Source: an uncultured Bacteroidales bacterium
GTDB lineage: Bacteria > Bacteroidota > Bacteroidia > Bacteroidales > Bacteroidaceae
Reading direction: 5' to 3'
NCBI GenBank assembly: GCA_902760315.1
Contig: CACWFV010000027.1
Coordinates: 1-60,402, forward strand
DNA length: 60,402 bases
Shown here: piece by piece, positions 34,844 through 44,875 of the stretch
Layout of the letters: every line of letters starts with the position of its first letter
How positions within the stretch are numbered: position 1 is the first letter of the stretch
The notes under the pieces: model-generated
Databases searched by the model: none
What the model was told of the DNA's origin: nothing
Seen by the model: only the letters and a program-made list of their open reading frames with translations
Position numbers and translations under genes: made by a program

Positions 34844-37675
34844 TTAAAGTTTTTCTTTCAGGAATTTTCCGGTCAAACTCTTTGTGTTTGCTGCTATTTG
34901 TTCTGGGGTACCGGTTGCTACCACTTCTCCACCGCGGTCTCCTCCATCTGGTCCCATGTCGATGACATAGTCGGCACACTTGATGACATCCAGATTATGC
35001 TCGATGACGAGAATGGTGTGGCCACGGTCAATCAATGCGTTGAAGGCCTGTAGCAGTCGGTTGATGTCATGGAAGTGTAGTCCGGTGGTAGGCTCGTCGA
35101 AAATGAAGAGGGTAGGTTCTTGGCGTTCTTGTCCGATAAAGTAAGCCAGTTTGACACGCTGGTTCTCGCCACCGGAGAGGGTTGAGGAGTTCTGTCCAAG
35201 TTTGATGTAACCCAAGCCTACATCCTCCAGGGTTTTCAGTCTGCTGACGATGGTACGGCAGAGTGGGGTGGCGTCTGCTTCAAAAAAGCTGATGGCTTCC
35301 GAGATGGTCATATTGAGTACATCGTCAATATTCTTGCCGCGATAACGTACGTCCAGAATGTCGTGTTTGAAGCGGTGACCATGGCATGCTTCACACTCTA
35401 ATACGAGGTCGGCCATGAATTGCATTTCGACTGTGATGACGCCGGCACCCTTACATTCGTCGCAACGACCTCCATCAGCATTAAAAGAGAAGTATTGGGC
35501 GGTAAAGCCCATCTGCTGAGCCAGGGGTTGTTCGGCGAAGAGGTCGCGGATGGCGTCGTAGGCTTTGACGTAGGTGGCCGGATTAGAGCGTGTGGATTTA
35601 CCTATTGGGTTTTGGTCGACGAACTCTACATGGCTGATGGATTGAAAGTCGCCTTCCAATCCGACGAATTCGCCGGGTGCATCGAATACTTCGCCCAGAT
35701 GACGCTTGACGGCAGGGTAGAGGATACCTTTGACGAGGGTTGACTTTCCACTACCGGAAACGCCTGTAACCACGGTCATCACGTTGAGTGGGAAGTCTAC
35801 GGTAATTCCTTTGAGGTTGTTCATTCGAGCTCCTTTTACCGTCAGTTTGAGGTTCCATGGACGGCGGCTCTTTGGCAGGGTAATTTCCGCCTGGTGGGTA
35901 AGATAGCGCAAGGTGTGACTCCTTGAATAGCTGCCTGCAGACATCTGTTGCTTGAGTGTGTTATCGTCGGGGACGGGGCCTGCATACATGATTTCGCCAC
36001 CCAGCCGGCCTGCGTCGGGGCCAACGTCAATGAGGTAGTCGGCAGCTCGCATAATGTCCTCGTCGTGTTCAACGATGACAACAGTATTACCAATGTCGCG
36101 CAGTTCTTTGAGAACCTTTAGCAGCCGGTCAGTATCACGCTGATGAAGGCCGATGCTTGGTTCATCGAGTATATATAGTGAACCGACCAGCGAGGAACCC
36201 AGCGAGGTGGTCAGATTGATGCGCTGGCTTTCGCCACCGCTCAACGTGTTGGACATGCGATTTAACGTGAGGTAGCCCAGTCCCACATCAAGCATGAACT
36301 GTAGACGGGTGTTGATTTCAGTCAACAGTCGTTTTCCGATTTGCTGTTCCTGCTCTGTTAGTTCAAGGTGGCCTAACCACTCTTTCAGCCGTACGACAGG
36401 CATTTCAACCAAGTCGGAGATGCTGCGTCCGCCAATCATTACATAGTTGGCTTCCGGCTTAAGACGTGTGCCGTGACACTTGGGGCAGGTGGTCTTGCCC
36501 CGATAGCGTGACAACATGACGCGATACTGAATCTTGTATTGGTTCTCCTTGACCATCTGGAAGAAATCGTCAATGGAGACGCGTTCGTACTTGTCACGTT
36601 TTTGGTCTGAGGGCAGTCCATGCCACAACATGTCTTTCTGCTTCTGAGTAAGATTGTAGTAGGGCTCAAAGATAGGGAAATCGTCTTTTACGGCACGACG
36701 GCAGAACTCTTCTTTCCATATCTTCATCTTTTCGCCATGCCAGCATACCACACAACCGTCATAGACGGAGAGCGATGTGTTGGGTATAACGAGGTGCTCG
36801 TCGATGCCAATAATCTTTCCAAAGCCTTGACACTCTGGACAGGCTCCTACGGGAGAGTTGAAAGAGAACAGGTTGTCGGTAGGTTCTTCAAAGGTTATGC
36901 CGTCAGCTTCAAAGCGTATGGAGAAATCGTAACAGATATTTGATGGCAAGAACATCAGACGACACTCGCCATTGCCCTCATAGAAGGCAGTCTCAGCAGA
37001 GTCGACGAGGCGAGAGATAGCATCTTTGTTATCATCGACAGATATGCGGTCAATGACAAGATAGAGCGTTGAGAAATCGTGGTCTTGAGATTCTGCCATG
37101 AAGTCATCTATCCGCAGAATTTCACCGTTGACGGCTATACGGGTATAACCGTTCTGCACATAAATCTTGAGTTGCTGCTCCAGCGTGCGACCTTCCGCCA
37201 GTTGAATGGGAGCCAGAACTGCAAACTTTGTACCCTTGGCATATTGGCGAGTACAAGTGATGATGTCTTCCGTGGAATGTTTCTTCACCTCTTGGCCGCT
37301 GATGGGGGAATAAGTACGTCCAATACGGGCATAGAGCAAGCGTAAGTATTCGTAGATTTCGGTGGTAGTGCCTACGGTAGAGCGTGGATTGCGCGAGATG
37401 ACTTTTTGTTCGATGGCAATGGCGGGGGGAATGCCTTTGATGAAGTCGCACTCAGGTTTGTTCATGCGGCCAAGAAACTGTCGGGCATAACTGGACAGAC
37501 TCTCGACATAGCGACGTTGTCCCTCGGCATAGAGAGTGTCGAAAGCCAAGGACGACTTACCGCTGCCAGACACGCCGGCAATTACCACCAACTTGTTGCG
37601 AGGTATCTTGACGTCAATATTCTTCAGGTTGTTAACTTTGGCGCCTTTAATCTCGATATAGTCTGTCTTCTTCAT
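34844..37675 (-). CDS. uvrA: UvrABC excinuclease subunit A
   Basis: 943 aa, normal length. Two ABC modules: Walker A GVSGSGKSSLAFDTLYAEGQRR near residue 36 and GVSGSGKSTLVKG in the second half; signatures LSGGESQRINL and LSGGENQRVKLA; zinc fingers with CPECQGFG..CPKCHG and CDECKGAG..CEACHGHRF. It recognises DNA damage for nucleotide excision repair with UvrB. It starts 20 bp after the lysA stop. Confidence 0.97.
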   Translation of the reverse strand: MKKTDYIEIKGAKVNNLKNIDVKIPRNKLVVIAGVSGSGKSSLAFDTLYAEGQRRYVESLSSYARQFLGRMNKPECDFIKGIPPAIAIEQKVISRNPRSTVGTTTEIYEYLRLLYARIGRTYSPISGQEVKKHSTEDIITCTRQYAKGTKFAVLAPIQLAEGRTLEQQLKIYVQNGYTRIAVNGEILRIDDFMAESQDHDFSTLYLVIDRISVDDNKDAISRLVDSAETAFYEGNGECRLMFLPSNICYDFSIRFEADGITFEEPTDNLFSFNSPVGACPECQGFGKIIGIDEHLVIPNTSLSVYDGCVVCWHGEKMKIWKEEFCRRAVKDDFPIFEPYYNLTQKQKDMLWHGLPSDQKRDKYERVSIDDFFQMVKENQYKIQYRVMLSRYRGKTTCPKCHGTRLKPEANYVMIGGRSISDLVEMPVVRLKEWLGHLELTEQEQQIGKRLLTEINTRLQFMLDVGLGYLTLNRMSNTLSGGESQRINLTTSLGSSLVGSLYILDEPSIGLHQRDTDRLLKVLKELRDIGNTVVIVEHDEDIMRAADYLIDVGPDAGRLGGEIMYAGPVPDDNTLKQQMSAGSYSRSHTLRYLTHQAEITLPKSRRPWNLKLTVKGARMNNLKGITVDFPLNVMTVVTGVSGSGKSTLVKGILYPAVKRHLGEVFDAPGEFVGLEGDFQSISHVEFVDQNPIGKSTRSNPATYVKAYDAIRDLFAEQPLAQQMGFTAQYFSFNADGGRCDECKGAGVITVEMQFMADLVLECEACHGHRFKHDILDVRYRGKNIDDVLNMTISEAISFFEADATPLCRTIVSRLKTLEDVGLGYIKLGQNSSTLSGGENQRVKLAYFIGQERQEPTLFIFDEPTTGLHFHDINRLLQAFNALIDRGHTILVIEHNLDVIKCADYVIDMGPDGGDRGGEVVATGTPEQIAANTKSLTGKFLKEKL

Positions 37676-37695
37676 ACTAACTTATGTTATAATGA

Positions 37696-38853
37696 TTACA
37701 GTTCTTCACTGATATACCCTACGGGCAATGGCCGACAATTGTACTGTGAGGCCATGATTTCGCCATAGGCACCAGCGGAACGAATGGCTATGAAATCACC
37801 TCGGTGCACGCGATTGAGGTCTATCTGCTTGGCAAAGACATCTGTTGACTCACAAATGGGACCCACTACGTCGTATGTTTCAAGTGGCTCGTCACTTGAC
37901 AGGTTCTCGATTTTATGATAAGCCTGATAAAGTGCAGGGCGAATCAGGTCGGTGAAACCGGCATCAACAATACAGAATTTCTTGACATAGCCTTCCTTTA
38001 TATATAATGTACGCGTAATCAGTGTGCCGCACTGGGCAACGACAGCCCGCCCCAGTTCGAAATGGAGCGTCTGGCCATTACGTAGTTTGAGCTTCTTGGC
38101 ATAGGTGTCGAAATAAGCCTTGAAGTCAGGAATGCTGACACGGTTCGGGTGTTGATAGTCTACCCCCAGACCGCCACCTACGTTGATGTGTTCTACGTGG
38201 ATGCGATGGCGCTCTAGTTCATCTTGTAATTCGTTAATCCGGTTACAGAGGGCCTCGAAATCGCCCATGTCAAGTATTTGACTGCCAATGTGAAAGTGCA
38301 GTCCAACAACTTTGACGTGTGACATCTGATTGGCTTTATTGATAACCGCCAACATGTCGCGCATGTCGATGCCAAACTTGTTTTCAGCCAAACCGGTAGT
38401 GATATTGGCATGGGTATGGGCACCAACGTTGGGATTCAGACGGAAAGCCACGCGAGCTACCTTATCCTTAGCTGTTGCCAGTTCGTTGATAACTTCCAGT
38501 TCAGGAATGCTCTCAACGTTGAAACAGAAGATGTCGTTGTCCAGTCCGAGATTGATTTCCCAATCGCTCTTGCCGACGCCGGCATAAACGATCTTGCTGC
38601 TGGGAAACCCTGACTTCATGCTGGCTGCTATTTCACCGCCACTGACACAGTCAACACCCAGTCCGGCCTCGCGAATTATCTTCAACACCTTAGGATTGGC
38701 GTTGGCCTTGACAGCATAGTGTACGCAGAATCCCTCATGTTTACTGACTTCCTGCTGGATTGTATGAAGGGTTGACCGCAACAATTCTACATCATAATAG
38801 TAGAATGGTGTGCGTAACTGCTTCATTTTGTCTAAAGGAAATTTTCCTTTCAT
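37696..38853 (-). CDS. lysA: Diaminopimelate decarboxylase
   Basis: 385 aa. The PLP lysine lies in HYAVKANANPKVLK; the HFHIGSQI and GGGLGVDY motifs and the catalytic Cys in VGPICESTDVFA are present. It makes L-lysine from meso-diaminopimelate. It is 31 bp after lysC, completing a lysine block in the long minus-strand run. Confidence 0.95.
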   Translation of the reverse strand: MKGKFPLDKMKQLRTPFYYYDVELLRSTLHTIQQEVSKHEGFCVHYAVKANANPKVLKIIREAGLGVDCVSGGEIAASMKSGFPSSKIVYAGVGKSDWEINLGLDNDIFCFNVESIPELEVINELATAKDKVARVAFRLNPNVGAHTHANITTGLAENKFGIDMRDMLAVINKANQMSHVKVVGLHFHIGSQILDMGDFEALCNRINELQDELERHRIHVEHINVGGGLGVDYQHPNRVSIPDFKAYFDTYAKKLKLRNGQTLHFELGRAVVAQCGTLITRTLYIKEGYVKKFCIVDAGFTDLIRPALYQAYHKIENLSSDEPLETYDVVGPICESTDVFAKQIDLNRVHRGDFIAIRSAGAYGEIMASQYNCRPLPVGYISEEL

Positions 38854-38884
38854 GGTTGTCTTTGTGTTGCTTTATTCTTACTGG

Positions 38885-40204
38885 TTACTTATTGAACAGT
38901 TCGTCACTCAGGGCTTGCAGAGCGCGTTTCTTGTCTTCCTCTTTGATAAGGAATGAAATATTATAGTTGGAACCGCCATAGGAAATCATGCGAACGGGAA
39001 TGTTTTTCATAGCTTCCAGTACCTGGGTCTCGAAGCCAATGTTAGACCAGTCAAGGTCGCCCACAACACATACGACACACATACCCGTATCAACGGTGAC
39101 GGTACCATACTTTTTCAGTTCATCAACAATTTCGCCCAAGTGAGCAGAGTTGTCAATGGACATGCTGACGCCAACCTCAGACGTACAAACCATGTCGATA
39201 GGAGTCTGGTAACTCTCGAAAATTTCGAAAACCTTGCGCAGGAAACCAGTAGCCAGTAGCATGCGGCTGGACTTAATCTTGATGGCAATGATATTATCCT
39301 TGGCAGCAACAGCCTTGATTTTGCCATATTCAGTCTTGTTACTGATGGTGGTACCCTCAGCATCAGGCTGCATGGTGTTGAGCAGACGGACGGGAATGCC
39401 GGCATACTTGGCCGGTTGTACACAAGTGGGGTGCAGAATCTTAGCGCCGAAATAGGCCAACTCTGCGGCTTCTTCAAAGTGTAGCTGATGAACCGGGGCA
39501 GTCTTGTCAACTACACGCGGGTCATTGTTGTGCATGCCGTCAATGTCTGTCCATATTTGGATTTCCTCTGCATTAAGGGCTGCACCAATCAGCGAGGCTG
39601 TATAGTCTGAACCTCCACGCTGTAGGTTGTCTATTTCGCCATATGCATTGCGACAAATGAAGCCCTGAGTGATATAGACCTGCTGGCCTTCATTCTTCTC
39701 CATAATGGCCATGAGCTTCTCCTTAATATATACTGGATCTGGCTCAGAGTTCTTGTCGGTACGCATGAAGTCGAGGGCGTTCAACAATACTGCATTGATG
39801 CCCTGTTCACGCATGTAGTTGACAACCATATTGGTAGACATCATTTCGCCTTGGGCTACGATGCTCTTCTCCTCAAACGAAGTGAACAGTTCTTTGGTGA
39901 AAGAGCGCAGATAGTTCATCTCTGATATCAAGAACTCGCGGGTTTGGTCTTTAGCGGCATCCGTAGAATAGAGCTCGTCGATATGTTTCATATATTTGCG
40001 CTCTAACTGGTTGATGATTTCATTAGCGCCTTCAGGATTCTTCTTGTAAAGGTAGTCGGCAATCTCAACCAGCGAATTGGTGGTTCCCGACATAGCAGAA
40101 AGCACGACAAAAACAGGCTCTCCCGACTTGGTCACTAACTTGGTTACCTCCTTCATGCGGTCCGGTGTACCTACCGATGTTCCGCCAAACTTCATTACTT
40201 TCAT
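38885..40204 (-). CDS. lysC: Aspartate kinase
   Basis: 439 aa. MKVMKFGGTSVG opens the kinase domain; GRGGSDYTASL-like QRGGSDYTASLIGAALNAEEIQIWTD follows; C-terminal ACT domains (SRMLLATGFLRKVFEIFE, CVVCVVGDL) suggest feedback control by lysine or threonine. It is monofunctional, not fused to homoserine dehydrogenase. It commits aspartate to lysine, methionine, threonine and diaminopimelate. Confidence 0.95.
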   Translation of the reverse strand: MKVMKFGGTSVGTPDRMKEVTKLVTKSGEPVFVVLSAMSGTTNSLVEIADYLYKKNPEGANEIINQLERKYMKHIDELYSTDAAKDQTREFLISEMNYLRSFTKELFTSFEEKSIVAQGEMMSTNMVVNYMREQGINAVLLNALDFMRTDKNSEPDPVYIKEKLMAIMEKNEGQQVYITQGFICRNAYGEIDNLQRGGSDYTASLIGAALNAEEIQIWTDIDGMHNNDPRVVDKTAPVHQLHFEEAAELAYFGAKILHPTCVQPAKYAGIPVRLLNTMQPDAEGTTISNKTEYGKIKAVAAKDNIIAIKIKSSRMLLATGFLRKVFEIFESYQTPIDMVCTSEVGVSMSIDNSAHLGEIVDELKKYGTVTVDTGMCVVCVVGDLDWSNIGFETQVLEAMKNIPVRMISYGGSNYNISFLIKEEDKKRALQALSDELFNK

Positions 40205-40268
40205 ACGTAAATCATTATTTTATTTGTTCTCTTTTAATCTCGTTTCAGTCTCAACAATCCTTGATAGC

Positions 40269-41027
40269 TTAAATAGACAAGTCTTCACGTGTGCTGTAGT
40301 CAACGATAGCCGTTTCAACACTTTCCTCGTCTTCGTACAAGGCCATTGAGTTGTAGGTCTTGGTGATATCTTCCAGACGGCCGTCGATACACCGATATAC
40401 GATGCCTGGATTTTCATTCAATAGAGAAATGTTGTGGGTGGTCATGATAACAGCCGTACCCGTCTGGGTTACTTGGCGAAGTAAGTGGATGATGTTTGAG
40501 GCTGTCTCCAAATCCAAGTTGCCTGTAGGCTCGTCAGCTACAATCAGTTTGGGGTGGTTCAAAATGGCGCGAGCTATAGCTATGCGTTGCTGTTCACCGC
40601 CAGACAACTCATGTGGATAACGATCCTGAAAGTCAACCATTTCTACATCTTCCAACACATCATGAATACGCTCATCAATATCTTCTTTCTTTTTCCATCC
40701 GGTTGCTTTCAATACAAATTTGAGGTTTTCGTAGACGGTACGGTCACCCAACAATTGAAAGTCCTGGAAGATGACACCCATTTGCCGCCGTAATGCCGGA
40801 ATGTATTTTTGCTTGAGTCCGCGCAGGTCGTGATTCAACACGAAAGCGTTCTCTGCGTTTTCGACGTCCATCTCGAAATAGATAGTTTTCAATAGGGAAC
40901 TCTTGCCGGAACCCACACGCCCGATGATATAGATAAACTCTCCTTCATCTACGTGGAAGTCAACGTCGTGCAGAACAGGGGCACCGTCTTTGTGGTATAT
41001 GTCTACTTTTTTGTAATCTATCAGCAT
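40269..41027 (-). CDS. ftsE: FtsE-like ABC-transporter ATP-binding protein
   Basis: 252 aa. Walker [13 protein letters not shown], signature [14 protein letters not shown], Walker [13 protein letters not shown] and H-loop TTHN are intact. The N-terminus ([24 protein letters not shown]) and overall similarity fit FtsE, partner of FtsX in division-site cell-wall hydrolase control. No ftsX is adjacent. A C-tail of about 30 acidic residues ([11 protein letters not shown]) is extra. It starts 29 bp after hisIE. Confidence 0.82.
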   Translation of the reverse strand: MLIDYKKVDIYHKDGAPVLHDVDFHVDEGEFIYIIGRVGSGKSSLLKTIYFEMDVENAENAFVLNHDLRGLKQKYIPALRRQMGVIFQDFQLLGDRTVYENLKFVLKATGWKKKEDIDERIHDVLEDVEMVDFQDRYPHELSGGEQQRIAIARAILNHPKLIVADEPTGNLDLETASNIIHLLRQVTQTGTAVIMTTHNISLLNENPGIVYRCIDGRLEDITKTYNSMALYEDEESVETAIVDYSTREDLSI

Positions 41028-41056
41028 GACTTTTTACTATGGATAATTCATTGTCT

Positions 41057-41704
41057 TTACTTCATCTCGCCTTTAGCCTTAGCCAGCCGTCGCTGCTTGT
41101 CCCACTCCGGATCATGGCGGCGATGCAATTCGTTGGCGACATCCTCTATACGGAGATCTTTATGACTGAGTAGCACGATAAGGTGATACAGCAGGTCGCT
41201 GGCTTCGTAAACCAGATGTTCGTTCGTTCCGTTTGTAGCCTCAATGACTGTCTCAAGAGCTTCTTCACCCACTTTCTGGGAAATCTTGTTGACTCCCTCC
41301 TTAAAAAGCTTGGTAGTATAAGAGCCTTCAGGCATTTCGCTTTTGCGTTTGTCAATGAAATCCTGCAATTCGGTGAGAAAGAGTAGGGGACTGCTCTCGT
41401 TGCTTTCGCCCCAACAAGTATCAGTTCCCTTATGGCATGTGGGGCCTATAGGATGAACTTGAACCAGCAGCGTGTCATTGTCGCAGTCAATTTGCATGCT
41501 CACCAGTTCCAGGAAGTGACCACTGGTTTCTCCCTTGGTCCAGAGCGTCTGGCGGGTACGGCTCCAGAAAGTGACATGTCCTGTTTCTTGTGTTTTTTCA
41601 TAGGCTTCTTTATTCATGAAACCCAGCATCAAGACATTCTTTGTTTTTGCATCTTGAATGATAGCGGGTACAAGACCACCCATTTTTTCAAAATCTATCG
41701 TCAT
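41057..41704 (-). CDS. hisIE: Bifunctional phosphoribosyl-AMP cyclohydrolase / phosphoribosyl-ATP pyrophosphatase
   Basis: 215 aa. HisI part (1 to about 115): [57 protein letters not shown]. HisE part: [28 protein letters not shown]. It catalyses the second and third steps of histidine synthesis. It overlaps hisF by 4 bp. Confidence 0.96.
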   Translation of the reverse strand: MTIDFEKMGGLVPAIIQDAKTKNVLMLGFMNKEAYEKTQETGHVTFWSRTRQTLWTKGETSGHFLELVSMQIDCDNDTLLVQVHPIGPTCHKGTDTCWGESNESSPLLFLTELQDFIDKRKSEMPEGSYTTKLFKEGVNKISQKVGEEALETVIEATNGTNEHLVYEASDLLYHLIVLLSHKDLRIEDVANELHRRHDPEWDKQRRLAKAKGEMK

Positions 41705-42459
41705 AGTCTAACGTTTATTCCTTCGTTGTGTAGATATTGTTTAAGTTCGGGTACAGGAATCTCACCAAAATGGAACACAGAGGCTGCAAGAGCTGCATCG
41801 GCATGTCCCTCAATAAAGACATCGCGGAAGTGCTCCTTCTTGCCTGCACCACCACTGGCTATAATAGGTATGGAGAGTTCGTCTGATAATTGGCAGAGTG
41901 CTTCATTGGCATAACCGTTTTTTGTACCGTCGTGGTTCATGGAGGTAAACAGTATCTCTCCAGCACCGCGTTCTTGTGCTTCATAAGCCCACTCAAACAA
42001 CTTTCGTTCAGTACGTTCCCGGCCTCCCTTCAAGTAGCAGTGCCAACCGTCATCATCCAAACGGGCATCGATGGCAACGACACATACCTGAGAGCCAAAG
42101 CGAGTGGTGATTTCGTCAATCAGCTGAGGGCGGCGGATGGCAGCACTATTGATACTCACTTTGTCGGCACCAGCATAGAGTAAACGTTCAACGTCCTTCA
42201 GTTCGTTGATGCCGCCACCAACAGTAAATGGGATGTTCAGTGTCTCTGCTACTTTAGTAACCATCTCGGTAAACGTTTTGCGACCTTCATAGGACGCTGT
42301 AATGTCTAAGAATACCAGTTCGTCAGCTCCCTGTTCGCTATAGGCTTTACCCAATGCCACAGGGTCACCTGCGCTACGCAGATTGACAAAGTTTGTTCCT
42401 TTGACGGTTTCGCCATCTTTTACATCCAAACATGGTATTATGCGTTTTGCCAGTCCCAT
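41701..42459 (-). CDS. hisF: Imidazole glycerol phosphate synthase, cyclase subunit
   Basis: 252 aa TIM barrel. The catalytic Asp residues lie in [14 protein letters not shown] and [28 protein letters not shown] and [13 protein letters not shown] are the phosphate sites. It works with HisH. It overlaps hisA by 22 bp and hisIE by 4 bp. Confidence 0.97.
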   Translation of the reverse strand: MGLAKRIIPCLDVKDGETVKGTNFVNLRSAGDPVALGKAYSEQGADELVFLDITASYEGRKTFTEMVTKVAETLNIPFTVGGGINELKDVERLLYAGADKVSINSAAIRRPQLIDEITTRFGSQVCVVAIDARLDDDGWHCYLKGGRERTERKLFEWAYEAQERGAGEILFTSMNHDGTKNGYANEALCQLSDELSIPIIASGGAGKKEHFRDVFIEGHADAALAASVFHFGEIPVPELKQYLHNEGINVRL

Positions 42460-43160
42460 AGCTTTTGTAGATTGATTTTACCTTCATAAATAGCTTTGCC
42501 AAAGACAACTGCAGGGATTCCTGCAGCCTCTAATGCTTTGATGTCTTCAATAGAGGAAACTCCGCCACTGGCTATTAGATGCAATCCAGGATAGGTCGCC
42601 ATCACGCGCTGGTACAACTCAATAGCCGGACCTGCAAGAGTGCCGTCCTTAGATATTTCAGTACAGAGCACCTTAGTAACACCTGCATCCACATATTTGG
42701 CGAGAAAGGGTAGGAGGTCTTCAGAAGAGTCTTCTTTCCAGCCATTAATACTGATTTTACCATTTCTTACATCAGCGCCCAAAATAATATGGTCTGCGCC
42801 ATATTTTTTGAGCCAGCCCATAAAACGTTCTGGTTCGCTGACGGCAACAGAACCGATAGTTACCATGGAGGCCCCTAAGCGAAAAGCTTCCTCAATGTCA
42901 TCATCAGTTTTGATGCCACCTCCAAAATCGACTATTAGTTTCGTCTTTGAAGTAATATTTTTTAAAACGGCGCCATTTACAATATGTTTTGACTTTGCTC
43001 CGTCCAAATCAACTAAATGGAGGCGTTTATAGCCGATACGCTCAAACTCCATAGCCATTTCCTGTGGTGATCCATAAATTGTCTTCATAGCATAGTCACC
43101 TTTGGTAAGTCGTACGCATTGACCGTTAATGATATCAATAGCAGGAATCAGTTCTATCAT
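42438..43160 (-). CDS. hisA: ProFAR isomerase
   Basis: 240 aa TIM barrel related to His[20 protein letters not shown] opens it; [34 protein letters not shown] and [13 protein letters not shown] follow. It isomerises ProFAR in histidine synthesis. It overlaps hisH by 4 bp and hisF by 22 bp. Confidence 0.97.
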   Translation of the reverse strand: MIELIPAIDIINGQCVRLTKGDYAMKTIYGSPQEMAMEFERIGYKRLHLVDLDGAKSKHIVNGAVLKNITSKTKLIVDFGGGIKTDDDIEEAFRLGASMVTIGSVAVSEPERFMGWLKKYGADHIILGADVRNGKISINGWKEDSSEDLLPFLAKYVDAGVTKVLCTEISKDGTLAGPAIELYQRVMATYPGLHLIASGGVSSIEDIKALEAAGIPAVVFGKAIYEGKINLQKLWDWQNA

Positions 43161-43738
43161 AGCTCCAAAAAATTTTTAAGAATACGTTCACCAACTATTC
43201 CGCTCTTTTCAGGATGGAATTGGCAGGCATAGAAGTTGTCTCTGTGCATGGCTGCGGAATAGGGTAGGATATAATCAGCAGATGCTGCGGTGTCTTTACA
43301 AAGAGGTACGTAGAAAGAGTGGACAAAATATACGTAAGATTGTTCTTCAAACAAATGATGCTTTACATTGAAAAGCTTGTTCCACCCCATGCAGGGTACC
43401 TTGTCTCCATGCTGAGTGGGAACAAAGCGTTTAACCTCTGCATCGAAGACACCAATACAATCAACATCTCCCTCTTCTGAATGCTTACACAACAATTGTT
43501 GGCCGACGCAAATTCCTAAAACTGGCTGACTGAGGTCTCGGATTACTTCGTCCAGACGACGCGCCTTCAGATATTCCATAGCACCACGTGCTTCTCCCTG
43601 GCCGGGAAAGATGACATGGTCTGCTTTCCGTAGCTGCTCGACATCGTCCGTCAATAGGGGCTCAACACCAAGTCGCCGTAGGGCATTAACAACACTGTAG
43701 ATGTTGCCAGCATTATATTTTACAATTGCAACTTGCAT
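43157..43738 (-). CDS. hisH: Imidazole glycerol phosphate synthase, glutaminase subunit
   Basis: 193 aa class I glutamine amidotransferase. The nucleophile Cys lies in LGICVGQQLLCKHSEEG, with His and Glu in ACQFHPEKSG. It feeds ammonia to HisF. Its ATG shares one base with the purU stop (TGATG). Confidence 0.96.
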   Translation of the reverse strand: MQVAIVKYNAGNIYSVVNALRRLGVEPLLTDDVEQLRKADHVIFPGQGEARGAMEYLKARRLDEVIRDLSQPVLGICVGQQLLCKHSEEGDVDCIGVFDAEVKRFVPTQHGDKVPCMGWNKLFNVKHHLFEEQSYVYFVHSFYVPLCKDTAASADYILPYSAAMHRDNFYACQFHPEKSGIVGERILKNFLEL

Positions 43739-44601
43739 CAGCTGAAAATGATGGTTTTATTTTTAAAAGTCAGTATCTTGCGTTGAATATGTTTTGAAAC
43801 GGCATGTGACAGTACGATTTTTTCCAAGTCCTTTCCTTTCAAAACCAAGCTCTCAGGAGTGTCTTTGTGGGTAATGCGTGTCACGTCTTGTTCAATAATT
43901 GGGCCTGCATCCAACTCAGCAGTGACATAATGGCTGGTAGCACCAATAATTTTCACGCCGCGTTCCCAAGCCTGATGGTAGGGCTTGGCTCCAACAAAAG
44001 CAGGCAGGAACGAGTGATGGATATTAATAATATGATTTGGATAGGCTGCAATCATCTCATCCGATATAATCTGCATATAACGGGCTAAAACGATAAACGT
44101 GATTTTCTCTTTTTTCAGAAGTTCCATTTCGGCTGCTTCTACCTCTGCTTTGTTGGAATGGTCTTTCTTTATACTCCAGACATAATATGGAATACCAAAT
44201 TGTTCTGCTACATAGCGCAAGTCCTCGTGATTACTAATAATACAAGGAATATCTATGTCCCATTCGCCAGCTTTCCAGCGAGCTAACAAATCGTAAAGGC
44301 AATGGCTCATTTTTGAAACAAATATAGCCATTCTTGGTCTTTTATCGCTAAAATAGAGCTTGCAGGTCATCTGATAACGCTGGGCATACAGCGTGTTAAT
44401 ATATTCTTGTATTTTTTCGCGTGGAATAAGGAAGTTTTCCAGTTCCCATTCTATGCGCATAAAGAACATACCATCTTGTTTATCAACATATTGGTCAAGA
44501 TAGACAATATTTCCTTGGTTATCTGTGATAAATCTAGTTACTTCTGAAATAATGCCTTGCTGGTCTGGGCAGTGCAGAAGTAATATTGCTGTTGGTTTCA
44601 T
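43738..44601 (-). CDS. purU: Formyltetrahydrofolate deformylase
   Basis: 287 aa. An N-terminal ACT-type domain (AILLLHCPDQQGIISEVTRFI) precedes a formyltransferase-fold domain with NIHHSFLPAFVGAKPYHQAWERGVKIIGATSHYV and the catalytic Asp in LDAGPIIEQDV. It releases formate from 10-formyl-THF. It is the first gene of the his run, translationally linked to hisH. The link may balance folate one-carbon units with the purine-derived AICAR branch of histidine synthesis. Confidence 0.94.
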   Translation of the reverse strand: MKPTAILLLHCPDQQGIISEVTRFITDNQGNIVYLDQYVDKQDGMFFMRIEWELENFLIPREKIQEYINTLYAQRYQMTCKLYFSDKRPRMAIFVSKMSHCLYDLLARWKAGEWDIDIPCIISNHEDLRYVAEQFGIPYYVWSIKKDHSNKAEVEAAEMELLKKEKITFIVLARYMQIISDEMIAAYPNHIINIHHSFLPAFVGAKPYHQAWERGVKIIGATSHYVTAELDAGPIIEQDVTRITHKDTPESLVLKGKDLEKIVLSHAVSKHIQRKILTFKNKTIIFS

Positions 44602-44668
44602 TTTATTTGTCTTGTATTGTTATTCGTAATTTATGTGTATTTAATATACCTTGTTTAATTATAGGCTG

Positions 44669-44700
44669 CAAAAATACGATTTTTTTCTGATTCTACCAAA
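44669..44700 (-). promoter_or_regulatory. Promoter of the purU-his operon
   Basis: Minus strand TTTG (44697-44700), 20-bp spacer, TATTTTTG (44669-44676), about 68 bp before purU. No his leader peptide or attenuator was recognised. Confidence 0.72.
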
Positions 44701-44812
44701 TATTCTAATAATTCTTTCATTTTACTACACTAAATCTAATTGATAAGAATACACATTATGATAAATAGAGAATATTTTGTTTTTCTGCATATAGTAGAAA
44801 TATGATTAAAAG

Positions 44813-44844
44813 TTTGGCCATTAAAGAAATAATGATTATTTTTG
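44813..44844 (+). promoter_or_regulatory. Promoter of the five-gene signalling operon
   Basis: TTTG (44813-44816), 20-bp spacer, TATTTTTG (44837-44844), about 32 bp before the first ATG. Confidence 0.75.
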
Positions 44845-44875
44845 CGGCAGAATAACCTAATGAGTAATTACACAG

